Part shown: positions 1 to 8,146 of the stretch, one piece after another
How positions within the stretch are numbered: position 1 is the stretch's first letter
Layout of the letters: each line of letters begins with the position of its first letter
Origin: Gammaproteobacteria bacterium
GTDB lineage: Bacteria; Pseudomonadota; Gammaproteobacteria; Steroidobacterales; Steroidobacteraceae
Reading direction: 5' to 3'
DNA length: 64,000 bases
Assembly: GCA_947469285.1 (NCBI GenBank)
Contig: CANIOW010000013.1
Location: 1 to 64,000 of the forward strand
Made by a program: the position numbers and the translations under genes
The notes under the pieces: model-generated
The model's database searches: none
What the model was told of the DNA's origin: nothing
Seen by the model: the letters and a program-made list of their open reading frames with translations, nothing else

Positions 1-111
1 AATCGAATCAGGCCGCATAGCGCACTGGGCTATAGGCCACCTGCACCTGAGACGACGGTGGTGCGTTTGACGATAGTGAGCAAAATAAGCGAGACTCAGA
101 TCGCTGCGTAA
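1..111 (+). CDS. IS3-family transposase (integrase core), C-terminal fragment
   Basis: Frame 1 is open from the window edge to a TAA at 109-111. It reads NRIRPHSALGYRPPAPE and then a poorly conserved tail. The RPHSALGYRPPAPE block is the characteristic C-terminal signature of IS3-family DDE integrase-type transposases, a few residues after the catalytic glutamate. Only about 36 residues are visible, so the group within the IS3 family and whether the rest is intact cannot be told. It is read in the same direction as the receptor remnant that follows. Confidence 0.8.
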   Translation, partial: NRIRPHSALGYRPPAPETTVVRLTIVSKISETQIAA

Positions 112-149
112 CAGACATCAGAACTGGACCAATTAAAGCAGGTCGGTCA
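1..149 (+). mobile_element. Right end of an IS3-family insertion sequence
   Basis: The first 111 bases encode the last residues of an IS3-type transposase. The following bases end in GGTCGGTCA at 141-149, so the element read inward begins TGACCGACCTGC, a TG...CA terminus as in IS3-family ends. The boundary at 149 is inferred from that terminus and from TBDR coding sequence resuming directly after it. The left end lies outside the window, so neither the full inverted repeat nor the target duplication can be checked here. The element has separated the adjacent receptor gene from its 5' part. Confidence 0.75.
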
Positions 150-151
150 CC

Positions 152-2098
152 ATGACAATCCGCGGCATCGGAACGAACGACCACGAGCGAAGCATCGACC
201 CGACGGTTGGAGTCGTGGTCGATGAAGTGTTCATCGGCACCGTCGGCGGTGCGATGGTCAAAGCACTTGACATACAGAACGTGGAAATTCTACGCGGCCC
301 ACAGGGCACGTTGTTCGGCCGAAATTCCATTGGTGGCGCCGTGAACATCACCAGGCGCAAGCCCGAAATGAAGTTCGGTGGCGAAGTGCGCGCCAACTAC
401 GGCAACTACAACGACGGCCTGATCGACGGATACGTCAACCTGCCTGTCAATGATACCTTGGCTTTCAAACTCGGAGCCGCTTGGAACAAGCGCGATGGCT
501 ACTTCCATAATGCGACCCTTGGCAAGAACCAGGGGCAAATGGAGTACACCAATTTCAGTCCGTCGGTCGTGTGGAGACCGAACGACGACTTCGAGGTGTA
601 TTACCGTTTCGACAAGAGCCAGACGACACAGGACGCCAGTCCGATGCTCAACGTGGCGCAGCCGGACCAGGCATGGTGCTTCTTCTACGAGCAATGCGCG
701 GCAGGACCGCACGAGCCCCAGGGCGGCGACCGCTATGTGTCGCTGCAGAACACGCCCGATAATAACGCGTGGTTCCACAGTGACATGCATGTGCTCAACG
801 CGCGCTGGAACGTCTCGAGCCAGTACCGGCTTAACTACGTGTTCGGCCACTTTTCAACCAACGAGGACGCGCACTGGGACTATGATGGCACGCCGCTCAC
901 GTTGTATGACACCCAGCGACCGCAGCGCTACGTGCAGCGCTCGCACGAGTTGCGCCTGACCTACTCCGGAGATGGTCCACTGTCCTATACCGTGGGCGCC
1001 TATGCGTGGAGTTCCAGCTATCGAATCGATATGATTAGTACAATCGGCTTCGGCGACCTGCTGTTCGGGCTGCCGTCGGGCACCTTGCTGTATCCGTCGC
1101 AAAGCGTGCAGCAGCACACCAAATCCTACTCGGCTTTCTTCGAAGGCGACTGGCGTTTCAACGATGCCTGGACCCTGACGGTTGGCGGGCGCTACACACG
1201 CGACAAAAAAGATACCGGTATCATTGATCCGCTGTTCACGGCACAACTGGCTCTTGCTGGCGGCATCGACAATCCGGTGGGCAAGTCTTGGGGCGAGTTC
1301 ACGCCAAAGGTCAGTCTAAAGTATCGATTGACGCCAGATCTTATGGCGTATGGTTTGTATAGCCGTGGCTTCCGTGCCGGCGGGTTCAGTGGTCGGCCTG
1401 GCACTTACGATGCAGCGGTTACGCCCTATAACCCGGAGAAGGTCGACAATTTCGAGCTGGGCGTGAAAACCGAGTGGTTCGATCACAGGCTGCGGGTTAA
1501 TGCGGCGGTGTACTTTATGAAGTACAAGGACAAGCAAGAGGAACTCAGCGTTCCGGTCAACATTGCCGGCGGAACGGGCCAGCAAACCTTGTTCCTTAAT
1601 GCTGCTAGTGCCGAAATGAAAGGGGCCGAGATCGAGGTCATCGTTGCTCCCGTCGCAGGGTTCACCATCAGTGGTTCGCTGGGGTTGCTGGACGCTAAGT
1701 ACAAAAACTTTATCGAACCGATCACCCTTACCAGCCTTAACTACTTGCATTTGCGGCGGGCGCCGAAGGTCACCGGCACCATCTCTCCGGCCTACGAGTG
1801 GAGCGCGCTGGGTGGCAAGGTCTCGGCGCAGGCAGATTGGCATTACGTTGCCAGTTACGACAATACCTTCCTGAACTCCCCGCAGACGGCCAACGGAAGT
1901 TCCAACGTGCTGGATGCGACGCTCAACTATCAGTACCAAAATACGATGGTTGGAATCTATGGGCGCAATCTGACCGGGGAAGACAGCTACACCGAAGGTT
2001 TGGACGTCGCACGTAGCCTCAGCTTCGCTGGACTTTGGTCCTTCGTGGGTGTGAGGCCACCGCGTACCTACGGCCTGCGCATTTCACATAAGTTTTAG
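152..2098 (+). pseudogene. TonB-dependent receptor, 5'-truncated by the IS
   Basis: This 648-residue frame encodes most of an outer-membrane TonB-dependent receptor. It starts abruptly inside the plug at TIRGIGTNDHE, a motif near residue 100 in the intact receptors of this window. It continues through VEILRGPQGTLFGRNSIGG and a complete beta-barrel ending in a terminal Phe. It has no signal peptide, no TonB box and no first part of the plug. In-frame stop TAA at 134-136 and IS sequence precede the ATG. About 100 residues are therefore missing and export should fail, so I call it a pseudogene. It could be expressed only if a start elsewhere restored a leader, which the sequence does not show. 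Confidence 0.82.
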
Positions 2099-2114
2099 TT
2101 CTTGAACGTCAGCG

Positions 2115-2155
2115 GCCAGCCAGCTAGTTATCTGGCTGGCTGGCTGGCTGGCTGG
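2115..2155. terminator. Hairpin plus (CTGG)6 repeat between convergent genes
   Basis: GCCAGCCAG (2115-2123) pairs perfectly with CTGGCTGGC (2132-2140) across an 8-base loop. The right arm continues as six tandem CTGG units (2132-2155), so the left arm can slide along the repeat. It sits in the 74-bp gap between the receptor remnant (+) and the carboxyltransferase gene (-), where a bidirectional terminator would be expected. No T-tract follows, so a Rho-independent role is not proven. Confidence 0.45.
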
Positions 2156-2172
2156 CGGCAAGATAACGCGGC

Positions 2173-3633
2173 TTAGCGTTTACGGCGCAGAGACACCACG
2201 AGCCCCGCAGCCTTGACCTCGACCACGGGCAGGTCAGTCAGGGCCATCAGCTTGCGGACGCTTTCCAGCTCCGGCGAGGACAGGAGCGGGAACTCGCGTT
2301 TCACCGGCCCCGCCGCGCGCATGCGCGCGATATCTGCTTCCGGGACTGTCGCGCGGAGGATCAGTTCATCACCATCCGTGGTGCCATACTTAAGCTGCAG
2401 ATCAGCCAGCGATGGCTGCTCCGGTGGGTTCGCAAGGACTTGCTTCGCACGAGGCACAGCCATGATGCGGTCCATGATGTCCGGGTCCACCGGCGCGACC
2501 GGCGTTCCATAAAAACCGACGGCGTACTGCACCACTTCGTCCGGCACAGTGCCATAGCGTTTGCCGGTCACGATGTTGAGCACCGCCTGAATGCCGACCA
2601 GCTGGCTGAATGGCGTGGCCATACCCGGGTAGCCGAGCTCGCGCCGCACGCGGGCCACTTCCTCGAGGACATCGGGGAGCCGGTCCATCATGCGGTGCTG
2701 GGCTAGCTGGGCCTTGAAGGTGCCCATCATGCCACCGGGAATCTGGTGCTGGATCGAGAATTCGTCGTACTCGGCGTACTGGTTGACCAGGAAGCCGCGC
2801 GCCTTGCCCATGGCCTCGAAGTGGTCGGCTACCGGCTTAAACTTGGTGGTGTCCAGCGAGTGCGTGTGGCCCCGCAGCTCGATGTTGCGCACCATGATCT
2901 CGGTCGAGGGTACGGAAGGACCATTGGCCATCGGGCGGCTGGCGGTGTGAATGACCGAGACCCCAAGGTCGATGGCATCTAGGTAGGCCTTGGCAGACAT
3001 TCCGAGCAGGTTGTTGGAATGGAACTCGATCGGCTTGCCGGCTGCGCCACGCACGAGGCCCGGCATCAGCGTCTTCAGGCGCTCCTTCTCCAGCACACCC
3101 GCGGTGTCGTACAGCAGCAGCGTATCGACGTCTGGCGACGCGGCCAGTTCGCGGGCCTTCGCTTCGTAGTAGGCGTCCGTGTGCACGGGCGAGAGGGCGA
3201 ACATCAGCGCCGCGGCCACCTGTGCGTTCGCCTCTTTGGCCACCTTGGCCAGGCGGTGCACTTTGTCGACATTGAACAACACGTCGTAGATCCAGAACGA
3301 CCGCACGCCGTGCGCACAAAGGCGGCGCACCCAGAGGTCCATCAGCACGTCCGGGCTAACGCCAAAGGTGACGTTGGCATTGGAACGCAGTCCGGCACGT
3401 ACCGGCGTGTTGGGCATCGAGGCGACCAGCAGGTCCAGTCCCTCGAAGTAGTTCTCCTGACAGTACCGTGTCAGCACATCCAGCATGCCGCCACCGGTCA
3501 GGTCGATGGTACAGAAGCCGGTCTGGTCGATCAGCGGCGACACCGGCAGGGCCATGCCGGCCTGCATCCGCAGGCCCCACAGACTCTGCTGGCCGTCGCG
3601 CATCGTCTCGTCAAGGAACTGGATATGCGCCAT
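2173..3633 (-). CDS. HMGL-like carboxyltransferase subunit of a biotin-dependent carboxylase (divergent)
   Basis: The 486-residue protein has the DRE-TIM/HMGL-like fold of pyruvate carboxylase and oxaloacetate decarboxylase carboxyltransferases. It opens with FLDETMRDGQQS (residues 6-17), the conserved Asp/Arg/Asp/Gln loop. Next to biotin carboxylase and biotin-carrier genes it should be the acceptor half of a three-subunit carboxylase. Two family hallmarks are changed. The carboxylated-lysine motif KDMAG reads YDTAG, and the metal motif HxH reads HSN (in EFHSNNLLG). The metal site must therefore differ, and the acceptor may be neither pyruvate nor oxaloacetate. It begins 7 bases after the biotin carboxylase stop, with GAGG upstream of the ATG. 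Its place in a beta-oxidation operon points to an acyl-CoA or a ketone as acceptor; this is inference. Confidence 0.75.
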   Translation of the reverse strand: MAHIQFLDETMRDGQQSLWGLRMQAGMALPVSPLIDQTGFCTIDLTGGGMLDVLTRYCQENYFEGLDLLVASMPNTPVRAGLRSNANVTFGVSPDVLMDLWVRRLCAHGVRSFWIYDVLFNVDKVHRLAKVAKEANAQVAAALMFALSPVHTDAYYEAKARELAASPDVDTLLLYDTAGVLEKERLKTLMPGLVRGAAGKPIEFHSNNLLGMSAKAYLDAIDLGVSVIHTASRPMANGPSVPSTEIMVRNIELRGHTHSLDTTKFKPVADHFEAMGKARGFLVNQYAEYDEFSIQHQIPGGMMGTFKAQLAQHRMMDRLPDVLEEVARVRRELGYPGMATPFSQLVGIQAVLNIVTGKRYGTVPDEVVQYAVGFYGTPVAPVDPDIMDRIMAVPRAKQVLANPPEQPSLADLQLKYGTTDGDELILRATVPEADIARMRAAGPVKREFPLLSSPELESVRKLMALTDLPVVEVKAAGLVVSLRRKR

Positions 3634-3640
3634 GGTGACC

Positions 3641-5011
3641 TCAGGCGGCAGGGCTGGCGGCGAACGCGGGGAGTCCCGTATCCTCCAGCCAGCGGGTGGT
3701 GAAGCGGTTGGCTTGGAAATCGGCGTGTCCCGCGATGAAGGCAGCCAGCGGCAGCGTATGGCGCACGCCCTCCAGCGTGAAACCGGCGATGGCCGCCTGT
3801 AGGCGGCTGAGCGCCTCCGCGCGTGTCGCGCCGTGCACGATCAGCTTGCCGATCATGGAATCGTAGTAAGGCGGCACCAGGTAGTCCTGACCGGCATGCG
3901 TATCAAGGCGAATGCCAGGACCCACCGGCGGTGCCCAGCGCGTGATGCGGCCAGGACTCGGAGCAAATCCTGCCCGTGGATCCTCGGCGTTGATGCGGAC
4001 CTCAATGGCATGGCCTCGCACCTGAATGTCCGACTGTGTCAGACCAAGGCCCTCGCCTCCTGCCACCCGCAGCTGGCAGGCGATCAGGTCGTGACCGGTC
4101 ACCTCCTCTGACACCGGATGCTCCACCTGGATGCGGGAGTTGACCTCAATGAAGTAGACATCTTCCCGGTCCACATCGTAGAGGAACTCCACCGTGCCGG
4201 CGTTGCGGTACCGTGCCTCGGCGATCAGACGCACGGCTGCGGCATGCAGCTTGTCGCGCACATGGCCGGGCAGTGCTGTAGCGGGAGCTTCCTCGATGAG
4301 TTTCTGATAGCGTCGCTGCACGCTGCAGTCGCGCTCGCCAAAGTGGACGACATTGCCCTCCCCGTCGCCGACCACCTGCACTTCCACGTGGCGCGCACGC
4401 TCCACGAAACGCTCCATATATAGCCGGCGATCGCCAAAGGCAGATTCTGCCTCGAGCGAGGCGCGGTCGAATGACGCGGTCAGGTCTTCCGCGCAGGTGG
4501 CCTTGAACATGCCGCGGCCCCCGCCGCCGGCACTGGCTTTCATCACCACCGGATAGCCAAGCTGGCTGGCTGCTGCACGGGCCGCCTGCAGCGTCTCGAT
4601 GCAGTCTGTGCCCGGCACTATCGGCACGCCGGCGGCAGCGGCGATCGCGCGGGCCGAAAGCTTATCCCCCAGCGCCGCGATGGTAGCGGCCCGCGGACCG
4701 ACAAAAGCGATACCCTCGCCTTCGCACAGTTGCGCAAGCTCGGCCTTTTCAGACAAAAACCCATAGCCAGGGTGAAGCGCGTCGCAGCCGGTCGCCTTCG
4801 CGGCATGCACGACCAGATTCGCGTTCAGGTAGCTAAACTTCGAGGGGGCTGGGCCCAAGACAACCACCCGCCCGGCCATTTTCGCGCCGAGCGTCTCGCG
4901 GTCGGCCGCGGACACTCCGAGGACCGTCTCGATTCCCAGACGGTGCGCGGTGCGCAGGATGCGCACAGCGATCTCCCCTCGGTTGGCAACGAAGAGCCTC
5001 TTGATAGGCAT
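3641..5011 (-). CDS. Biotin carboxylase subunit
   Basis: This 456-residue ATP-grasp enzyme carboxylates biotin with ATP and bicarbonate. The start MPIKRLFVANRGEIAVRIL is canonical, and I rejected upstream in-frame starts because they overlap the carrier gene. The ATP-binding loop MKASAGGGGRGMF lies at residues 157-169, and the catalytic strand EVNSRIQVEHPVSE at 289-302 (usually EMNTRLQVEHPVTE). The length is that of AccC. It lies 4 bases after the carrier stop and 7 bases before the carboxyltransferase, so the three genes are one translational block. The organism should have a separate housekeeping AccC elsewhere; this copy belongs to the catabolic operon. Confidence 0.93.
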   Translation of the reverse strand: MPIKRLFVANRGEIAVRILRTAHRLGIETVLGVSAADRETLGAKMAGRVVVLGPAPSKFSYLNANLVVHAAKATGCDALHPGYGFLSEKAELAQLCEGEGIAFVGPRAATIAALGDKLSARAIAAAAGVPIVPGTDCIETLQAARAAASQLGYPVVMKASAGGGGRGMFKATCAEDLTASFDRASLEAESAFGDRRLYMERFVERARHVEVQVVGDGEGNVVHFGERDCSVQRRYQKLIEEAPATALPGHVRDKLHAAAVRLIAEARYRNAGTVEFLYDVDREDVYFIEVNSRIQVEHPVSEEVTGHDLIACQLRVAGGEGLGLTQSDIQVRGHAIEVRINAEDPRAGFAPSPGRITRWAPPVGPGIRLDTHAGQDYLVPPYYDSMIGKLIVHGATRAEALSRLQAAIAGFTLEGVRHTLPLAAFIAGHADFQANRFTTRWLEDTGLPAFAASPAA

Positions 5012-5015
5012 CAGC

Positions 5016-5501
5016 TCAGGCCGGTTCGATGTAGAACAGCACGGTGTCGTGCTCGACGAGGCTGCCGTCCTCAACACCCACGCGCCGCACAATGCCGGTC
5101 ACCCCAGCCTTCACCGCCGTATAGAGTTTCATTACTTCCAGCAGGCACACCTCTGCCTCCGCCGTGACCCGGTCGCCGACGCTGACGAACGGCGCGGCGC
5201 CGGGCTTGGGGGAGCGGTAGAAAGTGCCGAGGTTCGGCGCGCAGACCTTCAGCCAGTGCGCCGGGATGTCGCCGTCCGCCGGTTCGGCTACGGCGGTCGC
5301 CACTGGCGCCGCGGCGCGTGCGACTGGCGGTGCGATTGGCGGTGCCATAGTCGTTCCGCCGCCGAGACCGCCCACCAAGCGCGCCTTCGGGTCCTTGGAG
5401 ATGAACAACTGCAGACCATCAATCTCTACGTGCATCTCCTCCCAGCCCGAAGTGTTAAACAGCTCGACCAGCGTGGCGATGTCATTCGGCTTGAGGCTCA
5501 T
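5016..5501 (-). CDS. Biotin carboxyl carrier protein
   Basis: A 161-residue carrier with an AccB-like N-terminus, an Ala/Pro-rich linker (about 51-80) and a C-terminal biotinyl domain. The attachment lysine is K125 in LEVMKLYTAV; the usual motif is EAMKM, so the residues flanking Lys are Val and Leu. It shuttles carboxybiotin between the biotin carboxylase and the carboxyltransferase encoded downstream. Its ATG overlaps the acyl-CoA synthetase stop by 4 bases (ATGA), which indicates translational coupling within the operon. Confidence 0.9.
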   Translation of the reverse strand: MSLKPNDIATLVELFNTSGWEEMHVEIDGLQLFISKDPKARLVGGLGGGTTMAPPIAPPVARAAAPVATAVAEPADGDIPAHWLKVCAPNLGTFYRSPKPGAAPFVSVGDRVTAEAEVCLLEVMKLYTAVKAGVTGIVRRVGVEDGSLVEHDTVLFYIEPA

Positions 5502-6961
5502 GGCTTTTCCTGTGCAAGCAAGCGATCACGGACGGTCCGACGAAGAATCTTGTTGGCAGCGCTCTTGGGAAGTTCCGGCCAGAGCAGAATGTCCTTGGGG
5601 CGCTTGAACGGCGCGAGCTGGTCGCGCGCGTAGGCAGACAGGGATTCGAGATCGAGGCCGGGCGCGCCGGCCACCACGGCCACCACGCGGTCTCCCCATC
5701 GTTCATCAGGCATCCCGACCACCGCAGCCTCGACAACGCCAGGATACGCCAGCAGCACATCTTCCACCTCGCGCGGATAGACATTGTAGCCACCAGAGAT
5801 GAGGAGGTCGTTCTTGCGGTCGACGATGTAGAAATAGCCATCGGCGTCCATCACACCGATGTCGCCAGTATGGAGCCAGCCATTGCGGAAAGCCTCGGCC
5901 GTGGCCTCCGGGCGGTTCCAGTAGTAAGCCATGGTCTGCGGGCCACGACAGACAATCTCGCCGCGTTCACCGGGCGGGAGCGGGCGATCGTTCTCATCGA
6001 AGATGGCGGCCTCCACAACGGTGAACGGGCGGCCGCAGGAACCGCGGCGGTCGTGGTCCTCCGGACTCAGGTAGGTGATGCACATCGGGCTTTCCGCCTG
6101 CCCGTAGCACTGGGCGAAGATCCGGCCGAAGCGCTTCTCCATGCGGTCCATCAGTGCCGGCGCACAGGACGCGGCGCCATAGGCTATGCGGCGAAAGGCC
6201 ACCTGTGTAGTGTCGATGGCGGGGTCCTCCAGGATCATCGCCATCATCGTCGGCACCAAGAAGGTGTGGGTGGCTTGCGTTTCAGCCGCCAGTGCTAAGA
6301 AGGTCGAGGTGTCGAACTTGGTGATCACCATCGAGTGCACGCCTCGCACCAGGGCCGGCAGGAAGAAAGCACCGGAGGCATGGGCGATGGGGGCCGCGTG
6401 CAGGAAAACGGAGCCGCGCTGCAAGTCGGGTACCAGATCCGTCAGGAAGGCGGTCAACTCGACGAGGTCCGTGCGAGTGGTCAGCGTGACCGCCTTGGCC
6501 TTGCCAGTCGTACCACCCGTGTAGCCAAATCGCAGCGGATCATCCAGTCCGCGGTCCACGGCGCAGGCGCCGGCGGGCCCGTTCTCGAGCATGTCGAGCA
6601 GTTCGGCGGTGCCAATCTGTAGCTCCGCCTGCAACCCGGGGATATCCGCATGGATCGCGCAGCGGGAGCCGCTGTCGCTAATCTTGTACTGGTGGTTCTC
6701 GAGCGTTTCCTTGACGTTCAACTGGACACGCACTAGGCCGGCCTTGAGTACGGCGTAGTAGGCGATCAGGCAATCAATGGAATTGGGCAGGATCACCGCC
6801 ACTCGGTCGCCCGGTACCAGACCACGGGCACGCAGGGCGTTGCCGAGCCGGTCCGTGGCTGCGTCGAATTCACGGAAGCTGAGCGTGCGCGTGCCTTCGG
6901 TGACGCAGGGGGCATCGCCGAAGTAGCGCGCCGCGCTGCGGATCAGGGTGCTAATTTGCAC
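5498..6961 (-). CDS. Acyl-CoA synthetase (AMP-forming)
   Basis: An ANL-superfamily ligase of 487 residues that would activate a carboxylic acid to its CoA thioester. The P-loop FGYTGGTTGKAKAVT is near residues 145-159. YGQAESP and GDIGVMDADGYFYIVDRKND follow, with the hinge and adenylation signature, and the catalytic lysine lies in PKSAANKILRR near the C-terminus. I chose the GTG at 6961: a GGAGAG element precedes it, and translation begins VQISTLIRSAARYFGDAP as in the family. Longer in-frame starts run back through the acyl-CoA dehydrogenase gene. It overlaps that gene by 19 bases. Substrate unknown; the context suggests a degraded isoprenoid or steroid acid. Confidence 0.88.
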   Translation of the reverse strand: MQISTLIRSAARYFGDAPCVTEGTRTLSFREFDAATDRLGNALRARGLVPGDRVAVILPNSIDCLIAYYAVLKAGLVRVQLNVKETLENHQYKISDSGSRCAIHADIPGLQAELQIGTAELLDMLENGPAGACAVDRGLDDPLRFGYTGGTTGKAKAVTLTTRTDLVELTAFLTDLVPDLQRGSVFLHAAPIAHASGAFFLPALVRGVHSMVITKFDTSTFLALAAETQATHTFLVPTMMAMILEDPAIDTTQVAFRRIAYGAASCAPALMDRMEKRFGRIFAQCYGQAESPMCITYLSPEDHDRRGSCGRPFTVVEAAIFDENDRPLPPGERGEIVCRGPQTMAYYWNRPEATAEAFRNGWLHTGDIGVMDADGYFYIVDRKNDLLISGGYNVYPREVEDVLLAYPGVVEAAVVGMPDERWGDRVVAVVAGAPGLDLESLSAYARDQLAPFKRPKDILLWPELPKSAANKILRRTVRDRLLAQEKP

Positions 6962-8118
6962 AGGCTCTCCGAGAGGTGAGTGGCCGAGTTGGCGGCCTGC
7001 AGGCCCATCTCGGCCAGCGTCTCGGCGAGTACCCGCTCGCGGTGCCAGTTGGCGTCGCCCCAGGTGGTTTCCAGCACCTTGCAGCGCCGCAGGTAGTAGT
7101 GCAGCCCGAGGTCCCAGGTGAAGCCAATGCCGCCATGCACCTGGATGGCTCCATTGCAGGCTGCACGCGCGGCATCCCCGCAAAACGACTTGGCGATCGA
7201 GACGGCGCGGGGAGCCTCGTGTGGCGATTCAGCGATAGCCCAGGCTGCAAAATACGCAGCGCTGGCAGCGGCGTCGACGGCGACAGCCATGTCAGCGCAG
7301 CGGTGCTTGATGGCCTGGAACGAACCGATGGGGCGGCCGAACTGCTCGCGTTGCTTGGCGTACTCGACGGCCACACGCAGCATCTGCTGGCCGATGCCCA
7401 CCAGCTCGATCGCGGCAATGGCGGCCGCGGTGTCGTACAGCCGGTCGGCAGCACCAACCTCCCCGATCAAGGCATTAGCGTCGCAGTGCACGCTGGAGAG
7501 TGTCACCTCGACATAACGCGCGCCGATGTCGAGTGTCGTATGGGGACGCAATGCGATGCCAGTGGCGTCACGCGGCAACGCGAAAACACTTAACTGCTGC
7601 TGGGACGGAAGGCGGGCGACGACCAGCAGGAGATCTGCCGTAGCAGCCTCCGCCACCATCAGCTTCGTACCATCAAGCCGGTAGCCACCGGCGATTGGCC
7701 GAGCGCTGGTCACGAGGCCATCAAGCCCATGGCCGGCACCGTCCTCGGCGACCGCCAGTGCCACACGAACCGTGCCGCTGGCGATGCCGGGAAGCCAGCA
7801 TGCCTGTTGCGCCGGGGTGCCATACCGAACCAACAAGTCGGTGGCCGCGAGGGTATCCGCCGCCGCCGGCGTCGCCAGGGACCGACCGAGTTCTTCCAGC
7901 ACCAGCGCGAGATCGATGAAGCCAAGACCCAGGCCGCCGTGGGCCTCGGGCACCAGCATCCCGAACAGCCCCATGCCGGACAGGCCCGCCCACAGCGGCG
8001 TGGCCAGAGGGTAGTCCGTGGCTTGCCGGACATGGGCGGCGAGTGGGTAGTCGCGGGCGAGATAGTCACGGAACGCGTCCCGGAACTCGTATTGCTCGGC
8101 ACTGAAGTCAAAGTTCAT
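6943..8118 (-). CDS. Acyl-CoA dehydrogenase, subunit 1 of a probable heteromeric pair
   Basis: This 391-residue flavoprotein-family subunit starts MNFDFSAEQYEFRDAFRDYL and carries the C-terminal block QVHGGIGFTWDLGLHYYLRR. It is of the FadE27/FadE29 type, found in acyl-CoA dehydrogenases that work on steroid or isoprenoid side chains as alpha2beta2 complexes. The partner is encoded 28 bases upstream (8147-9337). In such pairs FAD and the catalytic Glu may sit in one subunit only; the usual YEG motif is not visible in either chain here. Expected reaction: alpha,beta-dehydrogenation of an acyl-CoA. Confidence 0.85.
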   Translation of the reverse strand: MNFDFSAEQYEFRDAFRDYLARDYPLAAHVRQATDYPLATPLWAGLSGMGLFGMLVPEAHGGLGLGFIDLALVLEELGRSLATPAAADTLAATDLLVRYGTPAQQACWLPGIASGTVRVALAVAEDGAGHGLDGLVTSARPIAGGYRLDGTKLMVAEAATADLLLVVARLPSQQQLSVFALPRDATGIALRPHTTLDIGARYVEVTLSSVHCDANALIGEVGAADRLYDTAAAIAAIELVGIGQQMLRVAVEYAKQREQFGRPIGSFQAIKHRCADMAVAVDAAASAAYFAAWAIAESPHEAPRAVSIAKSFCGDAARAACNGAIQVHGGIGFTWDLGLHYYLRRCKVLETTWGDANWHRERVLAETLAEMGLQAANSATHLSESLCKLAP

Positions 8119-8146
8119 GGCAGTCTCCGGCCGGCGGAACCGGTCG

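Noticed and set aside
290-850. A 186-residue open frame on the minus strand inside the first receptor
   Set aside because: It is antisense to a clearly coding TonB receptor, has no ribosome site and no recognisable domain; a GC-rich shadow frame.
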